Source: Chryseobacterium sp. JV274
Lineage (GTDB): Bacteria > Bacteroidota > Bacteroidia > Flavobacteriales > Weeksellaceae
NCBI RefSeq assembly: GCF_903969135.1
Contig: NZ_LR824569.1
Coordinates: 1,922,001-1,986,000, forward strand
Length of the DNA: 64,000 nucleotides
Reading direction: 5' to 3'
Under the pieces are notes generated by a model. The model worked only from the letters and a program-made list of their open reading frames with translations. It did no database searches and was not told where the DNA came from. The translations under genes were made by a program, and so were the position numbers. Shown in pieces: positions 52,131 through 61,015 of the stretch (the stretch's first letter is position 1; every line of letters starts with the position of its first letter).

Positions 52131-53789
52131 ATGGAAGAGCAAAATTCAAATATATGGTGGCTCAATGAAGAGTCTGAGCAGATGCTGAACAGAGGATATC
52201 TGTTGAAAGGTGAAACGGTAGATGGTGCTATCGACAGAATTACCACTGCTGCTGCAAAAAGGTTATACAAACCTGAACTTCAACCGGCATTCAAAGAAAT
52301 GATTACAAAAGGATGGATCAGTTTTTCTTCTCCTGTATGGGCAAATATGGGAACAGAAAGAGGTCTTCCTATCTCATGTTTCAACGCTCACATTCCGGAC
52401 AGTATTGAAGGGATTACTCACAAAATGGGTGAAGTAATCATGCAGACTAAAATCGGAGGGGGTACTTCAGGATATTTTGGAGAATTAAGAAACAGAGGAA
52501 CAGCGGTAACTGATAACGGAAAGTCTTCAGGAGCCGTTTCATTCATGAAGCTTTTTGATACGGCTATGGACGTTGTTTCACAAGGAGGAGTAAGAAGAGG
52601 TGCTTTTGCTGCTTACTTAGATATTGACCACGGAGATATAGAAGAATTTTTATCTATTAAAGATATTGGTAGCCCGATTCAGAACCTGTTTACCGGAGTA
52701 TGTGTACCAGATTACTGGATGCAGGACATGATAGACGGTGATATGGAGAAACGTAAAGTTTGGGCAAGAGTATTGGAAAGCCGCCAGCAAAAAGGTCTTC
52801 CATATATTTTCTTCACAGACAACGTAAACAGAAATAAACCTCAGGTTTATAAAGATTTAGGAATGACGGTGAATGCAAGTAACCTTTGTTCTGAAATCAT
52901 GCTTCCATCTACTATGGAAGAATCTTTCATCTGCTGTCTGTCTTCCATGAACCTTGAACTGTATGATGAGTGGAAAGATACAGATGCTGTAAAATTAGCA
53001 GTATATTTCCTTGATGCTGTGTTATCCGAGTTTATTGACAAAACTGAAGGGAACTATTACCTACAGGGAGCAAGAAACTTTGCAATGCGTCACAGAGCTC
53101 TTGGATTAGGAGTTTTAGGATACCATTCTTATTTACAGAAAAATATGATTCCGTTTGAAAGCTTTGAGGCAACTCAGTTCAACGCAAGAGCATTCAGACA
53201 TATTAAAGATCAGGCTGAGCAGGCTTCAAGAGAGCTTGCCAACATCTATGGAGAACCAGAAGTATTGAAAGGATACGGATTAAGAAATACCACAACAATG
53301 GCTATTGCTCCTACCACTTCAAGCTCTGCAATCTTAGGACAGACTTCTCCGGGAATTGAGCCTTTCTCTTCCAACTATTATAAAGCAGGTCTTGCTAAAG
53401 GAAACTTTATGCGTAAGAATAAATATCTTGCAAAATTATTGAAAGAAAAAGGATTGGATAACGAAGAAACATGGAGAACAATCATGCTCAACCATGGATC
53501 TGTACAGCACCTGAATGAGCTTACTCCTGAAGAAAAGGCAGTATTCAAAACATTCAAAGAAATTTCTCCAATGGAGATCATCTCTCAGGCAGCACAGAGA
53601 CAGCAATACATTGACCAGGCACAGTCACTGAATCTTCAGATTCCTTCTACAATGCCTGTAAAAGATGTTAACTACCTTTATATTGAAGCTTGGAAAAAAG
53701 GAGTAAAAACACTTTACTACCAAAGAAGTTCATCTGTTTCAAAAGAAATGATGGTTAACTTCGTGTCATGTTCAAGCTGTGAAGCATAA
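52131..53789 (+). CDS. nrdA: Ribonucleoside-diphosphate reductase alpha subunit (class I, short form)
   Basis: A 552-residue catalytic subunit. It has the first active-site Cys in LPISCFNAHI, the Asn-x-Cys-x-Glu motif NLCSEIM (radical Cys with Asn and Glu), the partner Cys in SFICCLSSMNL, the double Tyr of the radical path (VKTLYYQRSSS) and the C-terminal redox pair (VSCSSCEA). The protein is clearly shorter than the 750-residue NrdA of E. coli and begins almost directly with the barrel region, so it lacks the N-terminal ATP-cone that sets overall activity. Such short forms are known in Bacteroidota. Confidence 0.95.
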   Translation: MEEQNSNIWWLNEESEQMLNRGYLLKGETVDGAIDRITTAAAKRLYKPELQPAFKEMITKGWISFSSPVWANMGTERGLPISCFNAHIPDSIEGITHKMGEVIMQTKIGGGTSGYFGELRNRGTAVTDNGKSSGAVSFMKLFDTAMDVVSQGGVRRGAFAAYLDIDHGDIEEFLSIKDIGSPIQNLFTGVCVPDYWMQDMIDGDMEKRKVWARVLESRQQKGLPYIFFTDNVNRNKPQVYKDLGMTVNASNLCSEIMLPSTMEESFICCLSSMNLELYDEWKDTDAVKLAVYFLDAVLSEFIDKTEGNYYLQGARNFAMRHRALGLGVLGYHSYLQKNMIPFESFEATQFNARAFRHIKDQAEQASRELANIYGEPEVLKGYGLRNTTTMAIAPTTSSSAILGQTSPGIEPFSSNYYKAGLAKGNFMRKNKYLAKLLKEKGLDNEETWRTIMLNHGSVQHLNELTPEEKAVFKTFKEISPMEIISQAAQRQQYIDQAQSLNLQIPSTMPVKDVNYLYIEAWKKGVKTLYYQRSSSVSKEMMVNFVSCSSCEA

Positions 53790-53815
53790 GATCAAGTAAT
53801 AAACACGCTATATTT

Positions 53816-53845
53816 AAAAAAGCACACTTTTTAGTGTGCTTTTTT
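53816..53845 (+). terminator. Terminator after nrdA
   Basis: AGCACACT (53821-53828) pairs with AGTGTGCT (53833-53840) around a TTTT loop, with five A before and a T-run after. It ends the nrd operon. Confidence 0.9.
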
Positions 53846-53849
53846 ATTT

Positions 53850-54108
53850 ATCAGAACTTTTGAAGGTCATTTTTCCAAGATAACAATGAGAAAAGCCTTT
53901 CTTCCAGACTAAAAATTGACATTAAAAATAAATATTAAATAAATAAAATTAAACCATAATACCCTTTTATTAATAAATATTACATAAAACCAAGAAATAA
54001 ATCTACAGACATCTAAAATGGATTTTTTTCAAAAAAAGAAATTATATTTACAACATCTGATTGTACACAAAGGGATTTGTAATATTATCTGATAACTAAA
54101 ACTCAAAT
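53850..54108. other. AT-rich spacer before the T9SS cargo gene; no gene seen
   Basis: No frame or RNA is convincing here. The leader of the next gene contains TTTG at 54074-54077 and TATCTGAT near 54086, only a partial match to the usual promoter. Confidence 0.3.
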
Positions 54109-56247
54109 ATGAAAAAACTTTTAATTACCTTATGGGTAAGCGGATTTTCTATCGCTTACTCTCAGAATCTGAACTTTTCTGATTCAAAATTTAAAGCTTT
54201 ACTTCTAAGCTCAAATACAACTAACCAGATTGCACAAGACTTTAATGGTAATTCTATTGCCATAGACAGTAACGGAGATGGAGAAATCCAGCCTTCAGAA
54301 GCGCAACAGATTAAAGTTCTGACAATCAGGTTAGATTCTGACCAAATGTATATTGATCCTAATGGCAGCCCATTTGATCCGAATAATATCAATAGTACAT
54401 ACTATAACACCCATCTGCCGGACGGGATTTCGGATGCCATATTGTTCTCCAATCTCGAGGAACTTTATTTCTGGAATACCAAGACTGCCAACATCAGCTT
54501 TACAAACAACACTAAAATCAAAAAAGTACAGGGAAGACCTTTTTATTATGACTTATCACAGGGAGGTCAATATATGGCTTCTCCTATTAACCTTTCTTTT
54601 GATAACTGCTCAGGGATTCAGAATATTGCCGATATCATCGCCTATCAGATCTCCGGTAATCCATGGTATCCTGATGAAAACAGCTTAAGGATAAAAAACT
54701 GCCATCAAATAAACAATGATGCATTGATTAGTTCCGCAGAGCTTAGAGAATTGTATATTGAAAATTCCAGTATTCAAACTCTTACATTTGATTCCTGTAA
54801 ATTTCTGGAAAAGATTGTCGTTCCTAATCTGAATACTTTGACTAGAATATCAGTAACAGGAGGTTTCACCTCTTCAGGCAATTCAGAACAGAATATTGAG
54901 CTGATTGCCAATAATTGCATAAACCTGCAGGAAATCATTGCAGATACGGATCATTATGAATCAACAGGGTCATATTTCTCCAATGTAAACCTTACTGGTT
55001 GCTCTTCCTTAAAGAAAATAATGGGCCTGAATGCTCCATCTATTGATTTTAGTATGGCAGGACTGATTAATCTTGAAGAATTAGACTGTTCTTTCTATAA
55101 CAGATATCTATACTCTACCACTTCCGGAATTTATTTCGGAGATGTAAATAGCTTAAACCTTGTGGGTCTTCCAAAACTAAAAACCCTGAAAGCTTTCAAT
55201 CAAAAGATCACCAATACTATCAACTTCAGTGTTGCCCAAAAATTGGAAAGCATTGATCTTACCAATTCCTGCGGATATATGAATACGGTAAACACCAATA
55301 ACCTTTCCCATCTGCATACCTTAAAAACAGATCGTTTTATAACCAACGGGACACAAGGAGCAAACAATCTTCAGAACATTTTCACTAAAAACTGTATTGC
55401 ACTCACAAATTTTGCTTTCGACAATAATAACGAATTAAAAAAACTCGATTTAGAAAACTGTCCAGGCTTGCAGAATTTATCAATCGGGGCTATGTTCTCG
55501 AACTTAGAAGAAATCAACCTCAGCCAATGTACCGGGTTTAAAGATATTGTGGTAAGCAATACAAAAATATCCGCTCTAGACACCAAAGACTGTGCTTCTC
55601 TGCAATCATTAAGCCTTTCTTACAATGATCTCCTTGCTTCAGTCAATACTTCAAATAATACGAATTTAGAATCATTGACATTGGCAAATCTGCCTTTGCT
55701 TGCCCAGATCAACACTTCCGATAATATTAATCTGAAGAATGTACATTTTAATACCTGTCCTCAGATTACTCAACTTGATCTTTCCACATCATCACATCTG
55801 GAATCTGTTACTTTATGGAATATGTCTAATCTTAATTCTGCTAATCTGAGAAATGGTTCAATAGAAGATTTCATTGATTTTACCAATAACAACTCTAATT
55901 TATCAGTTTGCGTGGATGATGCACAATTGAATGAACTTCAGACAATGTACCCTGATGTCACATTCACCACAAACTGCAGCAATTCTTTCCTGAAGAGCGA
56001 CAATCCAAGCTTCAAGACAAAACAGATCAAAGTTTTCCCTAATCCGGTAAAAGACATCCTGCAAATCAGCGCCGATACTCCTATAAAAAACATTAAACTT
56101 ATTGATTTTCAAGAAAGGATTCTTTTGGACAGAAACTTCAATCAAGCTAATGTAAGTATTGATCTTTCAGGCTATCCTACTGCTGTTTATATCATAAAAA
56201 TCACGACTGATAAGACTCAGGTTACGAAAAAAATCATTAAAAAATAA
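54109..56247 (+). CDS. Secreted leucine-rich-repeat-like protein with T9SS C-terminal sorting domain
   Basis: A 712-residue exported protein. Signal peptide MKKLLITLWVSGFSIAYSQ, then an EF-hand-like loop (DSNGDGEIQPSEA, about residues 52-64) and a long set of irregular leucine-rich-type repeats such as LKKLDLENCPGLQNLSI, LEEINLSQCTGFKDIVV and LQSLSLSYNDLL. The C-terminal 75 residues are a type A T9SS domain: FPNPVKDILQIS, KLIDFQERILLDRNF, VSIDLSGYPTAVYIIKI and KTQVTKKIIKK. It should be exported through T9SS and anchored or released at the surface. The regulator PorX is encoded at 6.7 kb. A terminator follows at 56275. Confidence 0.9.
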   Translation: MKKLLITLWVSGFSIAYSQNLNFSDSKFKALLLSSNTTNQIAQDFNGNSIAIDSNGDGEIQPSEAQQIKVLTIRLDSDQMYIDPNGSPFDPNNINSTYYNTHLPDGISDAILFSNLEELYFWNTKTANISFTNNTKIKKVQGRPFYYDLSQGGQYMASPINLSFDNCSGIQNIADIIAYQISGNPWYPDENSLRIKNCHQINNDALISSAELRELYIENSSIQTLTFDSCKFLEKIVVPNLNTLTRISVTGGFTSSGNSEQNIELIANNCINLQEIIADTDHYESTGSYFSNVNLTGCSSLKKIMGLNAPSIDFSMAGLINLEELDCSFYNRYLYSTTSGIYFGDVNSLNLVGLPKLKTLKAFNQKITNTINFSVAQKLESIDLTNSCGYMNTVNTNNLSHLHTLKTDRFITNGTQGANNLQNIFTKNCIALTNFAFDNNNELKKLDLENCPGLQNLSIGAMFSNLEEINLSQCTGFKDIVVSNTKISALDTKDCASLQSLSLSYNDLLASVNTSNNTNLESLTLANLPLLAQINTSDNINLKNVHFNTCPQITQLDLSTSSHLESVTLWNMSNLNSANLRNGSIEDFIDFTNNNSNLSVCVDDAQLNELQTMYPDVTFTTNCSNSFLKSDNPSFKTKQIKVFPNPVKDILQISADTPIKNIKLIDFQERILLDRNFNQANVSIDLSGYPTAVYIIKITTDKTQVTKKIIKK

Positions 56248-56274
56248 GTAATTTCGATACAATTATTTCCATTA

Positions 56275-56303
56275 AAAATCATAGAAAATTCTATGATTTT
56301 TTT
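56275..56303 (+). terminator. Terminator after the T9SS cargo gene
   Basis: AATCATAG (56277-56284) pairs with CTATGATT (56291-56298) around AAAATT and is followed by a T-run. The start of the next gene's promoter is directly adjacent. Confidence 0.75.
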
Positions 56304-56307
56304 GGTT

Positions 56308-56315
56308 TATATTTG
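56308..56315 (+). promoter_or_regulatory. Possible -7 element of the DUF72 gene
   Basis: TATATTTG matches TAnnTTTG and lies 30 bases before the ATG at 56346. It also argues against the in-frame TTG at 56313, which lies inside this element. Confidence 0.45.
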
Positions 56316-56345
56316 TGTTTATTGTTTAATACCAAAACTACAGAT

Positions 56346-57236
56346 ATGAAATTCGGACAAGTAGAAGACCCATCAAAAATAGATTTTACCTTACCAAAAG
56401 ATCATCCTAAAACCAAGGATATGCTGGCTCTTAATAAAAAAGGACTGGAAAATATTTCTATCGGATGCGCAAAATGGAATAAAACGGATCTTAAAGGATT
56501 TTACCCCAAAGGAACTAAAGATGAACTGACCTATTATGCCACTCAGTTTAATTCTATTGAACTGAATGCTACTTTCTACGGAATGCCCACTCCAGATCAG
56601 GTAAAAACATGGAAAGAAAAAACCCCTGATAATTTTAAATTCTTCCCCAAGATCACCAATACGGTTTCCCATTTCAGAAGACTGATTGATGTGACTGATC
56701 CGGTGACTCATTTTGCTTCGGCAGTAATCAATTTTGATGAAAAGCTGGGAATGGCTTTTCTTCAGCTTCATGACAATTTTAAACCCAAGGATTATGACAG
56801 GCTGGAAAAATTTGTAAAAGAATGGCCTAAAGAAGTTCCTTTAGCTATAGAACTCAGAAATACGGAATGGTTTACTGATGAGGAAATCCTCAATACAACC
56901 TGTGACCTCTTTGAAGCTCATAACATCACCAATATCATCGTAGATACTGCCGGAAGAAGAGATATGCTCCATATGCGTCTTACTACGCCTAATGCATTTA
57001 TCCGTTACGTAGGAGCCAATGCTGAAAGTGACTATGAAAGATTGGATGACTGGTTGAAGCATCTCACAAAATGGAAAAAAGAAGGTCTCCAGAATCTCTA
57101 CTTTTTCGTACACCAGAATATTGAAAAAGCTTCTCCTCTATTATCCGCCTATTTCATCAAGAAACTGAATGAAGAATGGAAAACTGATATTCATGTTCCG
57201 CAAATGGCAACGGAGAGTACAGGAACATTATTTTAG
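56346..57236 (+). CDS. DUF72-domain protein (YecE-like)
   Basis: A 296-residue TIM-barrel-like protein of the DUF72 family, whose biochemical role is not established. Family signs: ISIGCAKWNKTDLKGFYPKG, YATQFNSIELNATFYGMP, FKFFPKITNTVSHFRRL, GMAFLQLHDNFKPKD, VPLAIELRNTEWF and YFFVHQNIEKASPL. The ATG at 56346 gives the usual start. It is monocistronic, with its own -7 element and a terminator upstream. Confidence 0.9.
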   Translation: MKFGQVEDPSKIDFTLPKDHPKTKDMLALNKKGLENISIGCAKWNKTDLKGFYPKGTKDELTYYATQFNSIELNATFYGMPTPDQVKTWKEKTPDNFKFFPKITNTVSHFRRLIDVTDPVTHFASAVINFDEKLGMAFLQLHDNFKPKDYDRLEKFVKEWPKEVPLAIELRNTEWFTDEEILNTTCDLFEAHNITNIIVDTAGRRDMLHMRLTTPNAFIRYVGANAESDYERLDDWLKHLTKWKKEGLQNLYFFVHQNIEKASPLLSAYFIKKLNEEWKTDIHVPQMATESTGTLF

Positions 57237-57304
57237 AGCAGGAATGCGATAAAAGATTAAAACAAACTTCTTTTTCATAACGAAAAATTTCATAAATTAG
57301 AGTG

Positions 57305-57326
57305 TAATGTATCTCACGATACATTA
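57305..57326 (+). promoter_or_regulatory. Hairpin upstream of a small gene
   Basis: TAATGTATC (57305-57313) pairs perfectly with GATACATTA (57318-57326) around a TCAC loop, 18 bases before the ATG at 57345. It could be an operator or an RNA leader element; there is no T-run, so it is not a terminator. Confidence 0.4.
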
Positions 57327-57344
57327 TGCTTTAAAACATAAATC

Positions 57345-57575
57345 ATGGAAAAGGAAATTTGCAAAATCAGTATTGCCAGTAACTGGCTTGGTAATGAATA
57401 TATCTTTTATGAGAACAGTACCATAAAAAGAGTATATGACCATCACAGTCTTAATTCCAATAAAACGGAATGGATTACCTCCAAAGAAATCAGTAAACAA
57501 AGTAAAGACAAACTTATCAGATCCTGTCCTGAGGAATTCAAGGAACAAATCATGCAAATCCTGGATTATCCTTAG
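57345..57575 (+). CDS. Small conserved-looking protein, unknown function
   Basis: A 76-residue soluble protein (start MEKEICKISIASNWLGNE). The composition and the segment FYENSTIKRVYDHHSLNSNK followed by a helical end (CPEEFKEQIMQILDYP) look like a real small protein rather than a chance frame. It has a hairpin upstream and a terminator downstream, so it is probably an independent transcript. An overlapping frame on the other strand is a shadow. No family known to me. Confidence 0.7.
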   Translation: MEKEICKISIASNWLGNEYIFYENSTIKRVYDHHSLNSNKTEWITSKEISKQSKDKLIRSCPEEFKEQIMQILDYP

Positions 57576-57589
57576 CAGAAATAATAATG

Positions 57590-57629
57590 GGTAATGAGTA
57601 CTCTAAAAAGGCTCATTACCTATTTTTTT
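57590..57629. terminator. Bidirectional terminator between convergent genes
   Basis: GGTAATGAG (57590-57598) pairs with CTCATTACC (57612-57620) around a 13-base loop, with a T-run on the right. It separates the 76-residue plus-strand gene from the minus-strand membrane-protein gene. Confidence 0.82.
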
Positions 57630-58221
57630 ATTTATTTTTCTTCAGAAGCAATACCAGATTGAGAAACAGAAGCAGAAAATCCAGTGCAATCCAGATCCCC
57701 AGTTTTGTATTCTCATAATTATAGGCATCTACCTGTTTTTTTGCCGATTCAGACAGTTTCATACTTTGGTTGATGTAATTCTGTACCTCCACAATCTGAT
57801 CAATATTTTTATTCGGTACGGAATGCTGGGAAAAGTACACGAGGTTTTTCTTTCCGAGATAGCCTATGATCCAGTATTCATCAGACTTATCCATTTTCAG
57901 GTATTCTATTCTGTAGTATTCCGGACGTATTTTGCCAATATGCTTAGGCTCAAGGGTTGTATTTTTATCGGTTTTATTTACATTGATCAGATAAAAATCC
58001 AATGCCTGAGGAAGCTTATTGATAACCTGCAGCCCTACAGAATTATCCACAAATGCCACAGCACTTTTCTTGATAAACCAATACGTAAAAACAGAAATTG
58101 AAAAAACTACTGTTACAATACGGAACAGCTTCGCCCACTTTGCCATACTTCCTGATTTTACCTTAAACAGGACCAGAGAAAGAACAGAAGCCAGAAATAT
58201 TATAAAAATAATGAGTGTCAT
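57628..58221 (-). CDS. Membrane protein of unknown function
   Basis: A 197-residue protein with two N-terminal helices (TLIIFIIFLASVLSLVLF; LFRIVTVVFSISVFTYWFI), a soluble, probably periplasmic part of about 110 residues with YRIEYLKMDKSDEYWIIGYL, and a C-terminal helix (LGIWIALDFLLLFLNLVLLL). No recognisable domain. It lies alone, just downstream of a promoter that leaves almost no leader. Convergent with the 76-residue gene and separated from it by a terminator. Confidence 0.78.
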   Translation of the reverse strand: MTLIIFIIFLASVLSLVLFKVKSGSMAKWAKLFRIVTVVFSISVFTYWFIKKSAVAFVDNSVGLQVINKLPQALDFYLINVNKTDKNTTLEPKHIGKIRPEYYRIEYLKMDKSDEYWIIGYLGKKNLVYFSQHSVPNKNIDQIVEVQNYINQSMKLSESAKKQVDAYNYENTKLGIWIALDFLLLFLNLVLLLKKNK

Positions 58222-58227
58222 ATTCTA

Positions 58228-58235
58228 CAAAGATA
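58228..58235 (-). promoter_or_regulatory. -7 element giving a nearly leaderless transcript
   Basis: TATCTTTG on the minus strand is followed by six bases and then the ATG at 58221, exactly as at lpxD. No TTTG -33 box is evident at the expected distance. Confidence 0.45.
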
Positions 58236-58480
58236 CTTCTTATCTGTATTTTATCTATATCAGAGGTTATTTTTTTAATTTTAAACTACAGTGCAAAAAT
58301 GTTTTTGAGACTTAGTTTCTTTGATATTTAGAGAGTTTACTGCATAAAAAAAACTATCCAGACACATGAAAGTCTTACAACATTGGTATGGATAGCTATG
58401 TTTGGGAAATACATCAATGTAAAATTGAATATCTGATTATGATGTAAAATAGTGTGTCAATCTTTATAATCAGTTTATTA

Positions 58481-59125
58481 CTAATCTACATTCCATTCTT
58501 TATAAAACTGGTCGAGGAAATTCAACATATAATTATGTCTTTCTTCGGCCATTTCTTTTCCTTTTTCAGTATTCATCATCTCTTTCAGAAGTAATAATTT
58601 TTCGTAGAAATGATTGATGGTTGTGCCATTTGATTTTTTATATTCTTCTTTTGACATTCCCAGTTTGGGTTTCATATCCGGGTGATACATCAGGTTGTTC
58701 TTAAAGCCTCCGAAGTTGAACGTTCTGGCAATTCCAATAGCTCCTATTGCATCAATACGGTCGGCATCCTGCACAATTTTAAGCTCAACAGGTGGATTTA
58801 TCGGTGCCTGATCCCTGTTTTTAAATGAAATATTTTCAATCACAAATAAAACCTTCAGGATTGTTTCTTCGGGAACATTCTGCTCTTCAAGAAACGCCCT
58901 GGATATTTTGGGAGCAATAGTTTCATCACCGTTATGAAATTTAGGATCTGCAATATCATGAAGAAGAGCAGACAGTTCTACCACCTCTTTATCACAATCT
59001 TCTGTTTCTGCTATTTGAACAGCCAGTTTCCAGACTCTTTCAATATGGAACCAGTCATGTCCTGCCTCTGCTCCTTCTAATTTTTCTTTTACAAATGCTA
59101 TTGTGTTTTCAATCGTACTTTTCAT
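58481..59125 (-). CDS. HD-domain phosphohydrolase (YedJ-like)
   Basis: A 214-residue HD-superfamily protein. Motifs: AGHDWFHIERVWKLAVQIA (first His), LSALLHDIADPKFHNGDE (HD dipeptide) and IVQDADRIDAIGAIGIAR (the last Asp ligand in the conserved DADRIDAIGAIGI stretch). This matches the YedJ/PncE-like group with unknown physiological substrate. The start ATG overlaps the stop of the alpha/beta hydrolase gene by 4 bases, indicating a two-gene unit. Confidence 0.9.
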   Translation of the reverse strand: MKSTIENTIAFVKEKLEGAEAGHDWFHIERVWKLAVQIAETEDCDKEVVELSALLHDIADPKFHNGDETIAPKISRAFLEEQNVPEETILKVLFVIENISFKNRDQAPINPPVELKIVQDADRIDAIGAIGIARTFNFGGFKNNLMYHPDMKPKLGMSKEEYKKSNGTTINHFYEKLLLLKEMMNTEKGKEMAEERHNYMLNFLDQFYKEWNVD

Positions 59126-59967
59126 TTATCTATCAGTTCATTTAAAATAATATCCCAGAGTTTTCTATTGTAGCTTCTAAAAAAATTGACATGTCCGATT
59201 TCTTTTTTATCAGATTCTGAAACAGCGATCAGTCTGTACGTTGGTTGAAGATTAGGATAGGTATTATTTAATAAACTCAATACGCCTCTTTCTGTCAGCC
59301 AGATATCATCTTCTGCGCGGATTACAAATACTTTTTGTGTCAAATTTTTAGAAAAGTTATCAATTTTCTCCAACAGTTTGTTGGTTGATTTCTTGTTTAA
59401 AATTAAGGTTCTCCAGTCATATGCGCAATTTTTTGGAAGACTTTCTCCCAGTCCAAACCAATGTGCAGGAAAATACCCTAATAATGAAGTGGTTAATGGC
59501 TGGGCAATTCCAAACCCCAAATAGGCTTCAATTTTTGTCATCCCTTTAAGATTGCCGACAAAAGCATTTTGTGTTCCAACAAAAAAGAATTCCTCAAATA
59601 TTTCCGAATCTTCATTCATTCCCAGAATCAAAGCACCTACAGAATGGCCTAAGCAATACTTTTTGTGATCTTTAAAGTTTGTTTTGATATATTGGGTTAA
59701 AGCTTTATAATCCTTTGAACCCCACAATCTCATTGAACCATGAAATCCCCTCATATCTTTCGGCTTGGAAAGTCCTATTCCTCTGTAATCATAAGTAATC
59801 ACTGTAAATCCCTGTTCAGAAAAATAACTGGCAAAAGAAAAGTACACCTGTTGTTTTACTCCTGTTGCCGAATTGATCAGCAACAGTTTTCCATTACTTT
59901 CTTCCGGTTTAAAGAGATGGACAACCAGAGAGATATGATCTTCTGTGGTAAGTATTAGCTTTTCCAT
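59122..59967 (-). CDS. Alpha/beta-hydrolase
   Basis: A 281-residue alpha/beta-hydrolase. Nucleophile motif CLGHSVGALIL (Gly-His-Ser-Val-Gly), an oxyanion-type stretch LLLINSATGVKQQVYFSFA, the YDYRGIGLSKPKD segment and ERAEDDIWLT-like RAEDDIWLTERGV (acid region), with GHVNFFRS carrying the final His. It is cytoplasmic with no signal peptide. The substrate is unknown; relatives include YheT-like and serine aminopeptidase-like esterases. Co-transcribed with the HD gene by a 4-base overlap. Confidence 0.88.
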   Translation of the reverse strand: MEKLILTTEDHISLVVHLFKPEESNGKLLLINSATGVKQQVYFSFASYFSEQGFTVITYDYRGIGLSKPKDMRGFHGSMRLWGSKDYKALTQYIKTNFKDHKKYCLGHSVGALILGMNEDSEIFEEFFFVGTQNAFVGNLKGMTKIEAYLGFGIAQPLTTSLLGYFPAHWFGLGESLPKNCAYDWRTLILNKKSTNKLLEKIDNFSKNLTQKVFVIRAEDDIWLTERGVLSLLNNTYPNLQPTYRLIAVSESDKKEIGHVNFFRSYNRKLWDIILNELIDK

Positions 59968-59984
59968 AGTATAAAAAGAAAAAA

Positions 59985-60001
59985 TCCACTATAAAAGTGG
60001 A
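59985..60001 (-). terminator. Terminator of the PfkB kinase gene
   Basis: TCCACT (59985-59990) pairs with AGTGGA (59996-60001). On the minus strand the stem is followed by a T-run. It lies between the kinase gene and the alpha/beta-hydrolase gene. Confidence 0.75.
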
Positions 60002-60057
60002 CATTTTACTTATATTTTTATGTTAAGTTTCAGACTTTTGATATGTCGTAAATAGTT

Positions 60058-60948
60058 TTAAGAAAAGAAATCTGACATTCTTGGCAGCCCTGTCTGAGAA
60101 CCTTTACCGCCGGAAACTCTTGATGAAACTTCATTTCCAAACTTTACACATTCTTCGATAGAGTTTCCATGACAAAGTGCGATAGCAAATCCTGAAGTAA
60201 ATGCATCACCCATTCCCATTTTATAAACTTTCTCATCTTTGTCGTTTCTGTAATATTTCATCTCAGTACCATCAAAATAAATAGTTGAGTTGGTATCATC
60301 TCTTACAAAAACTTTATTGAAATATTTCTTAAGAACCTCTTCCCTTTTTTCTTCTCCGAAAATGGTATATAATTCGTTGCTCTTAGCTACAATAAAATCA
60401 ACCTTTTCTAAAATTTCTTCACTGACTCTCATTGCGGGAGAAGCATATAAACCTACTTTTTTCCCATATTTCTTGGCTTTTTTAACGGTATGCTCTACCA
60501 CCTCCATAGAGACCTCAAGCTGTACCAGTACAAGATCTGCCGTATTAAAATACTTTTCAGCTTCGTCTATATGTGATGTGCTAAGATATTTATTGGCTGC
60601 CGGCACTACAACAATAGCTGCATTACCGTGAGAAGTCGTCACATAGGCTGTTCCTGTAGCATCTTTATCTGTTTCATGTACAAAACCTACATTCACATTT
60701 TCACTTACCAGATTTCTCATAATCTGCTGCCCAAGGGGATCCATTCCCACACATCCTATAAAATACACACTTGCCCCCAGTCTGGCAGTACCTACTGACT
60801 GATTGGCTCCTTTACCCCCAAAATAGCTATCTGACTTAACGGCTAAAACCGTTTCGTTGGGTGAAGGAAGTTTTTCGGTTTCAAGAACCAAATCTATGGA
60901 TGAGCTGCCCACAACAATAATTCGGGGTTGTTCTGATGAGAAATTCAT
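60058..60948 (-). CDS. rbsK: PfkB-family carbohydrate kinase (ribokinase-like)
   Basis: A 296-residue sugar kinase. PfkB signature 1 lies in SYFGGKGANQSVGTARLGASV and signature 2 in GMGDAFTSGFAIALCHG, with the catalytic Asp of GMGDAF. The N-terminal IIVVGSSSIDLVLETEKLPSPNET is typical of ribokinase. It phosphorylates a pentose, probably D-ribose, with ATP. The rbs gene symbol is a best guess; no transporter or other sugar gene is nearby. Confidence 0.85.
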   Translation of the reverse strand: MNFSSEQPRIIVVGSSSIDLVLETEKLPSPNETVLAVKSDSYFGGKGANQSVGTARLGASVYFIGCVGMDPLGQQIMRNLVSENVNVGFVHETDKDATGTAYVTTSHGNAAIVVVPAANKYLSTSHIDEAEKYFNTADLVLVQLEVSMEVVEHTVKKAKKYGKKVGLYASPAMRVSEEILEKVDFIVAKSNELYTIFGEEKREEVLKKYFNKVFVRDDTNSTIYFDGTEMKYYRNDKDEKVYKMGMGDAFTSGFAIALCHGNSIEECVKFGNEVSSRVSGGKGSQTGLPRMSDFFS

Positions 60949-60995
60949 TGTGTTTTGTATTAGCTTTAAAATTTATAACTGACAAAATCGTGTTC

Positions 60996-61003
60996 CAAAA
61001 GTA
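60996..61003 (-). promoter_or_regulatory. Possible -7 element of the PfkB kinase gene
   Basis: TACTTTTG on the minus strand, 47 bases before the ATG at 60948, matches TAnnTTTG. No clear -33 element. Confidence 0.35.
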
Positions 61004-61015
61004 ACTAATTTTAAG

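Noticed and set aside
57324..57557. Minus-strand frame opposite the 76-residue gene
   Set aside because: It is the complement of the better-supported plus-strand gene and lacks a promoter or family resemblance.
58043..58051. TTATCCACA word (DnaA box)
   Set aside because: It lies within a coding sequence and fits chance expectation for AT-rich DNA.
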